The notes under the pieces are model-generated. The model was not told the DNA's origin, ran no database searches, and was given only the letters and a program-made list of their open reading frames with translations. The position numbers and the translations under genes were made by a program. Positions 1-8,159 of a DNA stretch of 64,000 nt are shown here, piece by piece; position 1 is the first letter of the stretch, and every line of letters begins with the position of its first letter. The DNA is taken from positions 1 through 64,000 of the forward strand of contig JAQGOF010000080.1 of assembly GCA_028293745.1 (NCBI GenBank), read 5' to 3'. This DNA comes from Gammaproteobacteria bacterium (GTDB lineage: Bacteria > Pseudomonadota > Gammaproteobacteria > Steroidobacterales > Steroidobacteraceae).

Positions 1-2129
1 AAACGGATCGACGTGCGTACCGGAACTTCAACCGGTGCGCCATTCGCGATAACCGGGTCGTAATGCCAGCGTTTCACCGCCGTGACGGCAGCTTTGTCGA
101 ACACTCCAGGCGGGGTCGCCTCGATGATTCGCACGTCACGTGGATCACCATTGGAGTCCACGGTGTATTCGACAGTCACTGCACCGCTCACGCGCTGTGA
201 CAACGCCTTGCTCGGGAATTCAGGCGGAACATACCGCGTGCGCTTCAACGTTGCAGCAAGCGAAGCCGTATTGACTCCAGAGGCGGCCGCAGAACGGGAT
301 GCCGCGGAAGAACCTGTCTTCGGCGCATTCTGAATCTGCTGCACAGCGAGGACGTCCTTCGGATCCGCACCCCAGCGCTTTGCCAGGTTGAGATCGCCAT
401 CGACCACCCCACCACCCTTGCCGGCCTGCGCAGAGGCGCGTGCGCGCTCTACAAGCTTAGCCGCAAGGTCGTGGCTCAACGGTCCAATCGCCGCGTTATT
501 GGGATCTGTACCCTGGAGCTGATTAATGTAGTACGCCGCGCTGTCTTGGACAGGATCGGTCAACCGTCCGTCCTTGATGCGATCGCGTGCGAGCCCTGCC
601 AGACGGTCGGATTCGGCGTTGATCGCCTTCTGGCGAGCGTTCGAGAGCTCCTTCTGGAAGGCGCTGATCTCATTGGTGCCCACGCCACCGGCCTTGGCTT
701 CGGTGATCCAGCGGTCCACATCAGGTGCGTGATTGCCAAGCGCGGCTTCGCGCGCCTTACGCATGTAGGCGCCATTCAGGTCGCGCGTCAGTCGCTGAGT
801 CGTCGCGTTCGTCGGCACCAGGTCATGCAGCTGCTGCAAGTACATTTTTGCGCTGTCATCGGCGGGCTCAATCAGGCGCCCGTCGCGAATGCGATCGGTG
901 ATCAGGCCCGCAACGCGTTGAACCTTTGCGTCTTCTGTGCGACGCGTGGTCTCAGCTTTCCACTTGTTGACCTGGTCAGCGGACACTGCCGAAGACGTCT
1001 GAGCCTGGCGGATGAGCGCGTTGGCGCGATCGAGATTGCCGTCCGCGAGTGCCTTGGAAATCTGTGCGGTCATCAATCGGACTTCGAGGCCGGGAGTCCG
1101 GCTGTCTTTCGGAGCGGCGGCCTTGAAATTCGCCAGCGTGATGCTGGCCTCATCGAAGTGCCCAGCGTTCATGGATTCGTCGAAGCGGACGGCCAGAACA
1201 CTGGCGACTCGCTGAAGACCGTCAGTCACCTCGCCGTTGGACGGGTCGGCGGCGGCCGCAGATCGGTAGTAGAGAAGCGCATTGTCGCCAATGGGTTCGG
1301 AGTAGCGCCGTTCGCGCATCGCGAGCCGGGCTCTCTCGAGCAGCTCATCGACTTTACCCGCAACCAGCGAGGTCTCCACTACGGGCCGTGGCGCGAGAGA
1401 CGCTTCCTCGGCGGATGGGGCTTGGGCCGCGGGTGCAACCGGAGTGGCGGCAACCTTGCGCTCGGCTGTGGCGGGTGCGGCGGCTTCCTTGCTTTTGCCA
1501 AGGAACATGTATGCGCCTGCCGCAATCGCGACTACGGCAATGCCAGCACCGACGATGAGGCCCATCTTGCTCTTGCCGTCAGAACCTGACGGCGGACCGG
1601 AGTCGATCTGAGACTGGAAAGACTCAACGCTGACACCAATGTTACGGTCGGGGCCGCGCATCGACTTGCGAGCGATGGCGTCTGCCATGGCGCCTTCGAA
1701 CACAACGCCGGTCTTGCGCCTGTCGAGGGGAATTGGCAGCACGGCGAATACATTTGAGCCCTTCACGGCGGCGCCAACCTGTTTTTCAGTTTCGGCAACC
1801 GTGAATATCAACACTACAGCGTGCGCTGCCTGTACGTGTGCCCGCTCGATATCTGCGCGTACGTCGCTGACGTCACGAGTATCAATCACCAGGACCTGTC
1901 CGCGCTTGGCGTTGGAGAGATACTCCAGTGCCGCGGACATCGAATCAACGGGCCTTACCGAGGCCTGGCCGCCGAGAGCTTCGCCGAGCTCGAGCAGGAA
2001 GTCATCGCGTGTTGTAATCGCGGTGACGTCCACCGACGGGCGGGTGTTGGACCCGGAGCCGGTTCCCGCGGAACTAGCCGCGGAGCTGCTTGTCTCAGTT
2101 ACACGAGAGGCATTCGATGCACTTGCCAC
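1..2129 (-). CDS. TonB-family energy transducer with cytoplasmic receiver-like N-terminal domain (3' end outside window)
   Basis: At least 709 codons are visible and the reading frame is still open at the window edge. The GTG start at 2129 is preceded by AAGGAGA at good spacing. The order read from the translation is a roughly 180-residue soluble N-terminal part with a receiver-like alpha/beta pattern (hydrophobic strand VLVIDTRD), one membrane segment from about residue 189 (MGLIVGAGIAVVAIAAGAYM), and an Ala/Pro linker. Three diverged TPR-like repeats follow (near residues 260-310, 410-450 and 514-557, sharing DGRL..P..DSA..Y). A TonB C-terminal domain from about residue 625 includes VTVEYTVDSNGDP and AVKRWHYDPV. 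This topology puts the TonB domain in the periplasm, where it would contact outer-membrane receptors. The N-terminal half may sense or recruit a cytoplasmic partner; that is inference. TonB assignment is firm; the receiver-like call is weak because I did not identify a canonical phospho-acceptor set. Confidence 0.85.
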   Translation of the reverse strand, partial: MASASNASRVTETSSSAASSAGTGSGSNTRPSVDVTAITTRDDFLLELGEALGGQASVRPVDSMSAALEYLSNAKRGQVLVIDTRDVSDVRADIERAHVQAAHAVVLIFTVAETEKQVGAAVKGSNVFAVLPIPLDRRKTGVVFEGAMADAIARKSMRGPDRNIGVSVESFQSQIDSGPPSGSDGKSKMGLIVGAGIAVVAIAAGAYMFLGKSKEAAAPATAERKVAATPVAPAAQAPSAEEASLAPRPVVETSLVAGKVDELLERARLAMRERRYSEPIGDNALLYYRSAAAADPSNGEVTDGLQRVASVLAVRFDESMNAGHFDEASITLANFKAAAPKDSRTPGLEVRLMTAQISKALADGNLDRANALIRQAQTSSAVSADQVNKWKAETTRRTEDAKVQRVAGLITDRIRDGRLIEPADDSAKMYLQQLHDLVPTNATTQRLTRDLNGAYMRKAREAALGNHAPDVDRWITEAKAGGVGTNEISAFQKELSNARQKAINAESDRLAGLARDRIKDGRLTDPVQDSAAYYINQLQGTDPNNAAIGPLSHDLAAKLVERARASAQAGKGGGVVDGDLNLAKRWGADPKDVLAVQQIQNAPKTGSSAASRSAAASGVNTASLAATLKRTRYVPPEFPSKALSQRVSGAVTVEYTVDSNGDPRDVRIIEATPPGVFDKAAVTAVKRWHYDPVIANGAPVEVPVRTSIR

Positions 2130-2146
2130 AGAGTGTCTCCTTCTGC

Positions 2147-2218
2147 GCGGGCTGTCGCCCGCTCGCCGTCGATCCTGGGTGTCACTCGCGTGACACCCGT
2201 GCAACGCATGCGTTGCAC
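2147..2218 (-). promoter_or_regulatory. three tandem stem-loops directly upstream of the TonB-family gene
   Basis: Read on the minus strand, three inverted repeats sit side by side just before the Shine-Dalgarno of the GTG start at 2129. They are a perfect 20-bp palindrome gtgcaacgcatgcgttgcac (2199-2218), a hairpin with arms gggtgtcac/gtgacaccc and loop tcgc (2177-2198), and a hairpin gcgggc/gcccgc with loop tgtc (2147-2162). If transcribed they would form a structured 5' leader ending a few bases from the ribosome site. The palindrome could instead be a dimeric operator. The remainder of the gap to the asmA-type start (2219-2555) holds no gene I can support and must contain the promoters of both divergent genes. 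Confidence 0.6.
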
Positions 2219-2555
2219 CCATTAGAGTGGCCCGCGAAGCTGACGTCCTCATGCCTGGGACCGCTAGCATGAGAATTCACGTGAAATGGAGCGGTACGGG
2301 ACTGCCGACGCAGCATAGTTTGCTGCTGCAGCACCGCAATGCCACAGTTCACAATAATGAGAGTGGAGCGTCTGTAACTGCAGACGCGTAGACAAACGTC
2401 TTGCGAACCTCGCGTTTTCCGTGACTCAGGTCCGAGTGCTGCCGATTTTGTGCGCTGCGCCACGTTCACGCAAGGATTGGCACGCGTCGCGCGGAACGCG
2501 ACAGAATCTTCGGCCGCACCGCTGGCCGGTCATACCTGAAGGGTGAGCCTCGAAC

Positions 2556-4550
2556 ATGCGCATACTCCGGATCGTCGCCATCATGGCGGGAGCGCTTCTG
2601 GCGCTCGTCGTGGTGGGCGTCGTTGCACTGTTGTTGTTCGTCGATCCCAATCGCTACCGCGGCGACATCGAGCGGGTGGCGAAGGAGCACTCGGCCCGGG
2701 TGCTCGTCATCCGTGGCAAGTTGGAGCTGAAAATATTTCCGTGGCTGGCGTTGTCGGTTCACGACGTGGAACTGAGCAATCCCCCGGGGTTCGGCGCGCA
2801 GCCCTTCATGACTGTGCAAAACGCCAGTATCGGGGTGAAGCTGTTACCGCTGTTGGGTAAGAGGCTGGAGGTCAGCCGGATCGCCCTGGACGGCGTCAAC
2901 GTCAACCTGGTCAGCCGGGGGCAGGAGAACAACTGGAAAGACCTGAGCGAGCCGAAGGGCTCCGCCGAGAGCCCTTCGGGCTCTGCCCCCTCGCGGGGAT
3001 CAGTCTCTATAGAAGGTGTGGACCTCGCCAAGTCTTCTGTGGTGTACCGGGATGAGGTCAAGAAGAGCACGACCGAGATCGCGAACCTCGAGCTTCATAC
3101 TGGGCGGCTCGAGACTGGCCCGGATCGGACTGCACTCAGGAACGTGGATTTTCGAGGGAGTTACCTGGCGCGCGCAGCTGGGCAGCAGGACTCTGCCCAG
3201 GTGAAGCCGCTGGTGTTCTCGCTGCGCACTGCGGGGCTGATCCTGGACAGTCAGCGGCTTGCGCCGGCGAAGGTCGACGTAAAGGTGGGCGATTCGGCGC
3301 TCGTCGTCTCGGTGGCCGGCGAGAACATGTCCACAGAGCGGTTAGTCACCGGAACTGTTGCGGTGCCGACGACATCGGCCCGTAAGTTATTGCAATCATT
3401 CGGCATTGCGCCGCCGATTACACGCGACAGCCGCGCGCTGTCGGCATTCGGGCTACAGACCAACTTCCGTCTGACCGCCAGGCAGCTGCAGCTTTCGGCA
3501 CTGCAACTCACACTGGACGACACGCGCATCCAGGGAACCGCAGCCGAGGATCTGGCAACTTCCGCGCTCAGCTTCGATCTGAATGTGAATGGAATCAACG
3601 TGGACCGCTATCGCGCGCCTGTGAATAAGACCACTGCGCGGCCGGCGGGTCCCCCGCCTGCGAAGGCCCCTCCTACCCCGCTCCCACTCGAAACGTTGAG
3701 GAAGCTCGACGCGCACGGGACCCTTCGCGTGGCCACTGCGACTTTCTCTAATGCCGTCTTTACAGACGTGGTCATGCCGCTGGTGGCTAAGGATGGTCAC
3801 ATCCGTCTCGGCCCGACACAGGCTCGCCTGTATGGGGGCTCGTATAGCGGCGACATCGTTCTCGATGCACGACCTGCGCAGGCGCAACTGTCGCTTGACC
3901 AGCACGTCCACGGCACCGACATTGCGGCGTTGATGAAAGCAGCGTTGGATAGTGCCCGGATTTCGGGCCGCGCCGATGCGAACGCGGCGGTTACAGGTGT
4001 CGGCAACACGGGCGACGCGATAATGCGCTCGCTTAACGGGAAGATTGACGCGAACGTCAAACAAGGCGCGCTCATCGGCATCGATATCGCTTACGAATTG
4101 CAGCGTGCCAACGCTTTGTTGAAGCGAGAAGTACCGCCGCAGCGCACCGGGCCGGCCCGCACCGTTTTCAATACCCTGCAGACGAGCGGTACGCTCGATA
4201 AGGGTGTGCTGCGAATTGATGATCTGCGAATGGAGACGGACTTTCTCAAAGTCCGCGGCAGGGGTACTCTCGATACGGCCACCGAGGCGATCAACTATCA
4301 GCTCGTCACGTCGGTTAATAAATTGCCGGCCAGTGGCGCCACTGCCGGCCGCGATGCCGGGGGCGGGCTCGACGCGCTGAGATCGGTGGACGTGCCACTC
4401 ATTATTACAGGCACGCTTTCGAGTCCGACCGTACGGCCTGACATCGAGGCGCTTGCCAAGGGGAAACTGGGACAGGAGGTGCAACAGAAGGCTGGTGATC
4501 TGGTCAAAAAGAAGCTGGGTGACAAGCTGAAGGATCTTTTTGGCCGCTGA
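2556..4550 (+). CDS. AsmA family protein
   Basis: 664 residues. An N-terminal membrane anchor (residues about 4-29) is followed by the typical AsmA N-terminal sequence FVDPNRYRGDIERVAKEHS, a long beta-rich periplasmic region and a C-terminal AsmA-type segment (about residues 450-640) with repeated short strands and a Lys-rich tail. AsmA-like proteins are inner-membrane-anchored, bridge-like proteins implicated in phospholipid traffic to and homeostasis of the outer membrane. AAGGGTGAG about 9 nt upstream supports the ATG. It is divergent from the TonB-family gene and stands alone as a transcription unit. A Pro-rich insert near residue 365 is probably a flexible linker. The specific lipid role is inferred from the family. 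Confidence 0.9.
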   Translation: MRILRIVAIMAGALLALVVVGVVALLLFVDPNRYRGDIERVAKEHSARVLVIRGKLELKIFPWLALSVHDVELSNPPGFGAQPFMTVQNASIGVKLLPLLGKRLEVSRIALDGVNVNLVSRGQENNWKDLSEPKGSAESPSGSAPSRGSVSIEGVDLAKSSVVYRDEVKKSTTEIANLELHTGRLETGPDRTALRNVDFRGSYLARAAGQQDSAQVKPLVFSLRTAGLILDSQRLAPAKVDVKVGDSALVVSVAGENMSTERLVTGTVAVPTTSARKLLQSFGIAPPITRDSRALSAFGLQTNFRLTARQLQLSALQLTLDDTRIQGTAAEDLATSALSFDLNVNGINVDRYRAPVNKTTARPAGPPPAKAPPTPLPLETLRKLDAHGTLRVATATFSNAVFTDVVMPLVAKDGHIRLGPTQARLYGGSYSGDIVLDARPAQAQLSLDQHVHGTDIAALMKAALDSARISGRADANAAVTGVGNTGDAIMRSLNGKIDANVKQGALIGIDIAYELQRANALLKREVPPQRTGPARTVFNTLQTSGTLDKGVLRIDDLRMETDFLKVRGRGTLDTATEAINYQLVTSVNKLPASGATAGRDAGGGLDALRSVDVPLIITGTLSSPTVRPDIEALAKGKLGQEVQQKAGDLVKKKLGDKLKDLFGR

Positions 4551-4874
4551 TACCCGCCGGACAGGCCACTTTAGAGTGCAACGGCCTCTGGAGTGACCCA
4601 AATTGTGACAGGCATGCATTTTGCTCTGCATCCTTGCACGCTTCAGCGTGGCGCTGAGGGCATTTTGCAACGTGTAGGGACAAACGGCGCGGCTTTTGCT
4701 TGCACTGAGGTACACAAGTGAACAATTCACTGTTGTGACCGTCTTAACGTAACAGCAGGGCTGGGAATTGAGGGCCATCACATACCGTGACGAGCGTTGG
4801 GACTAAGTTAAGAACAACGCTGGCATCGCTAGCACCCCGGCCGAGACGTTTGAACTCTACGGGAGGGAAGGACG
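4551..4874. other. intergenic region upstream of prkA
   Basis: 324 bp without a supported gene. It carries only short imperfect dyads, such as gtgaa/ttcac near 4720 and cagcg/cgctg near 4650, and a ribosome site AGGGAAGGAC just before the prkA ATG. In enterobacteria the equivalent region has stress-regulated promoters. I could not pick a promoter here with confidence. Confidence 0.4.
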
Positions 4875-6833
4875 ATGCGATCGCTCTCTGGTGATTCGGA
4901 CTCCGCGAGCCATTCTGCTTTCATCGAGTCCTTGAGCTCTTTCAGCCGCCTCCATCGCGCGCAGCGCTGGGAAGGCACCTTCGGCGAGTTTCTCGCCACC
5001 ATACTGCCGCCCAATCCGGCGGCCATGGCGCGTACCAGCCATCAATACATCTGGGACATGTTGCGCTGGCACGGGCGTGCAGCGCAGCCCGATATGGGCG
5101 ACAGCATGCGTGCGCGCGAGTTGTTCAAGCGCGAGCTGTTCGGAATCGACGAGCCGTTGTCACGTGTCGTTGATTACTTCAAAGGGGCTGCCGCGGGCTC
5201 CGATGTTGGCCGTCGCTTGCTGCTGCTGCTGGGGCCACCCTCTGGCGGCAAATCGACACTCGCCATTCTTCTGAAGCGCGGCCTCGAGGAATACAGCCGC
5301 ACCGACGAGGGTGCGATTTATGCCGTCAAGAGCTCGCCCATGCGCGAGAACCCTCTCAACCTCATACCCGCGAGCCTGCGCGCGGAATTCCGTGAGCGGT
5401 ACGGCGTTGATATCCAGGGCGAGCTTTCGCCCTGGGCCCGCGAGTGCGTGGAACGCGAGTTCGACGGTGACTTCGTGCGCGTCCCCGTGGAACGGGTATT
5501 CCTCTCCGAAGCCTCGCGAACGGGCATAGGTACGTACGCGCCCCACGATCCAACCACAGCCGATATTGCCGACCTGGTGGGATCGGTGGATCTCGCGAAG
5601 GTCGCCCAGATTGGTGACGAAGGCGACCCGCGCGCCTGGTCCTGGTCTGGAGCCGTCTATGCCGCGAGCCGCGGCATGCTCGAGATGATCGAGATTCTCA
5701 AGGTCAAGAGGGAGTTCCTGTACCTCCTGTTGACTATGACCCAGGAGAAGAACGTCAAGGTGTCGCGTTTCCCACTCATCCACCTGGACGAGACCATTCT
5801 CGCGCACACCAACCTTGCGGAATTCCACAAGTTCCTGCAGGAGAAGGAAAACGAGGCGCTCCTCGACCGCATGGTCATCATCAAGGTCCCGTATGCGTTG
5901 TCATATCGCGACGAGGCCCGCATTTATCAGAAGCTCGTGTCGGGCGCTCCCGCGTTCCGCAACGTTCATCTGGATCCGCACGTCCTGAATCTCGCGGCAG
6001 TATTCGCCATCCTGACTCGCCTCACGAAGACCGAGCGCGAGGGGTTGGACATGACGAAGAAGCTGCGGTTGTACGCTGGGGAGGCCGTCGAGGGCGTTCC
6101 CGAGTCCGAAGCCACGCGATTGCACGCGGAAAGCGGCGACGAGGGACTGAATGGTGTCAGCCCGCGTTTCGTCATCAATGCCCTCTCGAACGCCATTACC
6201 CGCGGTAATACTCATAGTCTGACAAGTATGGAGCTGCTGCTTGCGATCAAGGACGCCATCGAGAGCGATGCGCGGATGGAATCGAAACATAAGAAGGCCT
6301 GGGTCGATCACCTTGTGACCGCGCGCAAGGAGTTCTACAACCGCTGGGTCAAGGAGGATGTGCACCGCGCGATGTTTGCCTCGTTCGAAGAGGAGGCGCA
6401 GCAGTTGCTCGAGAAGTATCTCGATGAGGTCGAGGCATCACTCGATCACCGGCAGGTCACCGATCCCATCACGGGCGAGACGCGGCCGGCAGATGAACGC
6501 TTTCTGCGCTCGGTGGAAGAAAAGATCAAGGTGTCAGACTCGGGCAAGATGTCGTTCCGCCAGGAGGTCGTGCGCAAGGCCATGGTGGCTTTCAAGGTCG
6601 GAGAGAAGTTCAAGCTCGGGAGCCATGCGCGCATGCGCGAGGCCATCGAGCAGTACCTGTTCGAAGAGCGGCGCGATGTTCTGCGGCTCGTCACCTCGAC
6701 TGCACGCCCCGATGACGATGCGCGACAGAAGATCTCCGTCGTTCAGCAGCGCCTGGTGAGCGAATACGGCTACGACGAGCACAGCGCCAAGGAAGCGCTG
6801 AGCTACGTAACCACCCTACTGGCCCAGGAGTAG
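4875..6833 (+). CDS. prkA: PrkA family serine protein kinase
   Basis: 652 residues, close to the roughly 640 of E. coli PrkA (YeaG). The N-terminal AAA-type domain has a Walker A motif GPPSGGKST at residues 120-128; the C-terminal half is the PrkA kinase-like domain. It is the first gene of the conserved triad with yeaH (6983) and spoVR (8160), whose products are co-induced in starvation and stationary phase in enterobacteria. The start is supported by AGGGAAGGAC about 5 nt upstream; no better upstream start is apparent. Its substrates here are unknown. A role in general stress or nitrogen-starvation signalling follows from the family and context, not from this sequence. Confidence 0.95.
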   Translation: MRSLSGDSDSASHSAFIESLSSFSRLHRAQRWEGTFGEFLATILPPNPAAMARTSHQYIWDMLRWHGRAAQPDMGDSMRARELFKRELFGIDEPLSRVVDYFKGAAAGSDVGRRLLLLLGPPSGGKSTLAILLKRGLEEYSRTDEGAIYAVKSSPMRENPLNLIPASLRAEFRERYGVDIQGELSPWARECVEREFDGDFVRVPVERVFLSEASRTGIGTYAPHDPTTADIADLVGSVDLAKVAQIGDEGDPRAWSWSGAVYAASRGMLEMIEILKVKREFLYLLLTMTQEKNVKVSRFPLIHLDETILAHTNLAEFHKFLQEKENEALLDRMVIIKVPYALSYRDEARIYQKLVSGAPAFRNVHLDPHVLNLAAVFAILTRLTKTEREGLDMTKKLRLYAGEAVEGVPESEATRLHAESGDEGLNGVSPRFVINALSNAITRGNTHSLTSMELLLAIKDAIESDARMESKHKKAWVDHLVTARKEFYNRWVKEDVHRAMFASFEEEAQQLLEKYLDEVEASLDHRQVTDPITGETRPADERFLRSVEEKIKVSDSGKMSFRQEVVRKAMVAFKVGEKFKLGSHARMREAIEQYLFEERRDVLRLVTSTARPDDDARQKISVVQQRLVSEYGYDEHSAKEALSYVTTLLAQE

Positions 6834-6895
6834 AACCGCGCATGAAAATTGCGAGCGGACCATGACAAGTCGCGAGCGGTGCAGTCTTTTCTTCC

Positions 6896-6940
6896 AGCGC
6901 GCTTCGCGCTGCTACGCCTCGCGGGTTGCTTGCAACCCGC
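6896..6940 (+). promoter_or_regulatory. tandem hairpins between prkA and yeaH
   Basis: Two inverted repeats lie in the 149-bp gap: agcgcg/cgcgct with loop ctt (6896-6910), and gcgggttgc/gcaacccgc with a two-base loop (6921-6940). Neither is followed by a T-run, so they are not typical intrinsic terminators. They could stabilise the 3' end of the prkA message or attenuate yeaH-spoVR. Short direct repeats gcgagcgg (6851, 6872) and catgacaag (6861, 6960) lie beside them. Confidence 0.5.
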
Positions 6941-6982
6941 AGGACAGTTGCGCACAGCGCATGACAAGAGTACTACTAGATC

Positions 6983-8152
6983 ATGCCCGAGAGCAGTGAT
7001 AAGGCGGGTTCTGGTGCGAATAAGTGGTATGACCTGTTTTCGCGTGGCGCGCGTGACTGGCTACGACACGATGAGAAGGTCCGCGAATCCGTCCGCAAGC
7101 ACCTGCCGCAGATAATTTCCGGCGCCGATGTCATTAACGAGGGCGCGCGAACAGTTCGCGTGCCCGTGCGGATGCTCGAGCACTACCACTTCCGGCTGCG
7201 CCGCCCCGAGGAGCAACAGGGAGCCGGGCAAGGCAAAGCCAAACCTGGCGATGTATTTTCCGATCCGTCCAAGCAGCGCGGTCCTGGAGAGAAGGGGGCT
7301 GGCGGCCAGGACGAGGGTGAAGTGCAACTGCTGCTCGAATTCAAGATCGACGACATCGTCGATTGGCTGTGGGAAGAAATGCAGCTTCCCAACCTCAAGG
7401 CGCGCGTAGGGCCCTCCGAGGATACCGACTGGGTGCGGGAAGGTTGGGACCGGCGCGGAGCGCGCTCGAGACTTGACCGGCGCCGCTCCTTCAAGGAGAT
7501 GGTCAAGCGCCGCGGCAATCCCGGCGCCACTCCAACTTTCATTGACGAGGATCTGCGCTACAGGCAGCTCGCACGGCGCCGCCAGCCGGCGGTGCACGCG
7601 GTCGTGTTCTTCATGCTCGATGTGTCGGGCAGTATGTCGGACCGTGACCGCAAGTTGGCCAAGACCTTCTTCTTCTGGGTCGTGCAGGGGCTGCGCCGCG
7701 AGTATCGCTCTCTGGAAACCGTGTTCGTGGCTCATACCACCGAGGCCTGGGAGTTCACCGAGCCGGAGTTCTTCCAGGTCAGCGGCACCGGCGGAACCGT
7801 CTCATCCACAGGATTCAACAAGGTGCGCGAGATCATTGACGCGCGCTACAACCCGGGGCGTTGCAATATTTATCTGTTCTACGCTTCCGATGGTGACAAC
7901 TCAGTGAGCGACAGTGCGGAAGCGCGCGAGTCGCTATCATCAATCACGGGCGATGCGTGCTTCACAGGTTACGTCGAAGTTTCATCCGGGCTATCGCGTC
8001 AGTTGGCCACTGAGACGGGGCGGCTGTTCGCTGAGCTGTCTTCCGCGGGATGCGCGGCCGGCAGCTATGCGCTGAATGATTTCGATGATGTGTGGGGCGC
8101 CGTCCGACATTTCTTCAGTGCAGAAGCTAAAGCGCTGGAGGCGCCGGGGTGA
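6983..8152 (+). CDS. yeaH: YeaH/YhbH family protein (DUF444) with von Willebrand A-like domain
   Basis: 389 residues. The N-terminal region is charged with a Gly/Gln/Lys-rich low-complexity stretch (residues about 73-112). The C-terminal half is a VWA-like domain with the metal-site motif DVSGSMS (residues 213-219) followed by the conserved RKLAKTFFFW helix. This family is encoded between the PrkA kinase and SpoVR in many Proteobacteria. It is thought to act with PrkA as a stress-signalling partner, although its biochemical activity is not established. It is separated from prkA by a structured 149-bp gap and from spoVR by only 7 bp, so cotranscription with spoVR is likely. Assignment is firm; function remains family-level. 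Confidence 0.93.
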   Translation: MPESSDKAGSGANKWYDLFSRGARDWLRHDEKVRESVRKHLPQIISGADVINEGARTVRVPVRMLEHYHFRLRRPEEQQGAGQGKAKPGDVFSDPSKQRGPGEKGAGGQDEGEVQLLLEFKIDDIVDWLWEEMQLPNLKARVGPSEDTDWVREGWDRRGARSRLDRRRSFKEMVKRRGNPGATPTFIDEDLRYRQLARRRQPAVHAVVFFMLDVSGSMSDRDRKLAKTFFFWVVQGLRREYRSLETVFVAHTTEAWEFTEPEFFQVSGTGGTVSSTGFNKVREIIDARYNPGRCNIYLFYASDGDNSVSDSAEARESLSSITGDACFTGYVEVSSGLSRQLATETGRLFAELSSAGCAAGSYALNDFDDVWGAVRHFFSAEAKALEAPG

Positions 8153-8159
8153 CCATCTG

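Noticed and set aside
471-1589. A 372-codon forward frame opposite the TonB-family gene
   Set aside because: The minus-strand frame encodes a coherent TonB-family protein; the forward frame has no recognisable domain.
3453-4781. A 442-codon open frame on the minus strand across the asmA-type gene
   Set aside because: Antisense to a convincing AsmA protein, no domain or ribosome site, composition typical of a shadow frame.
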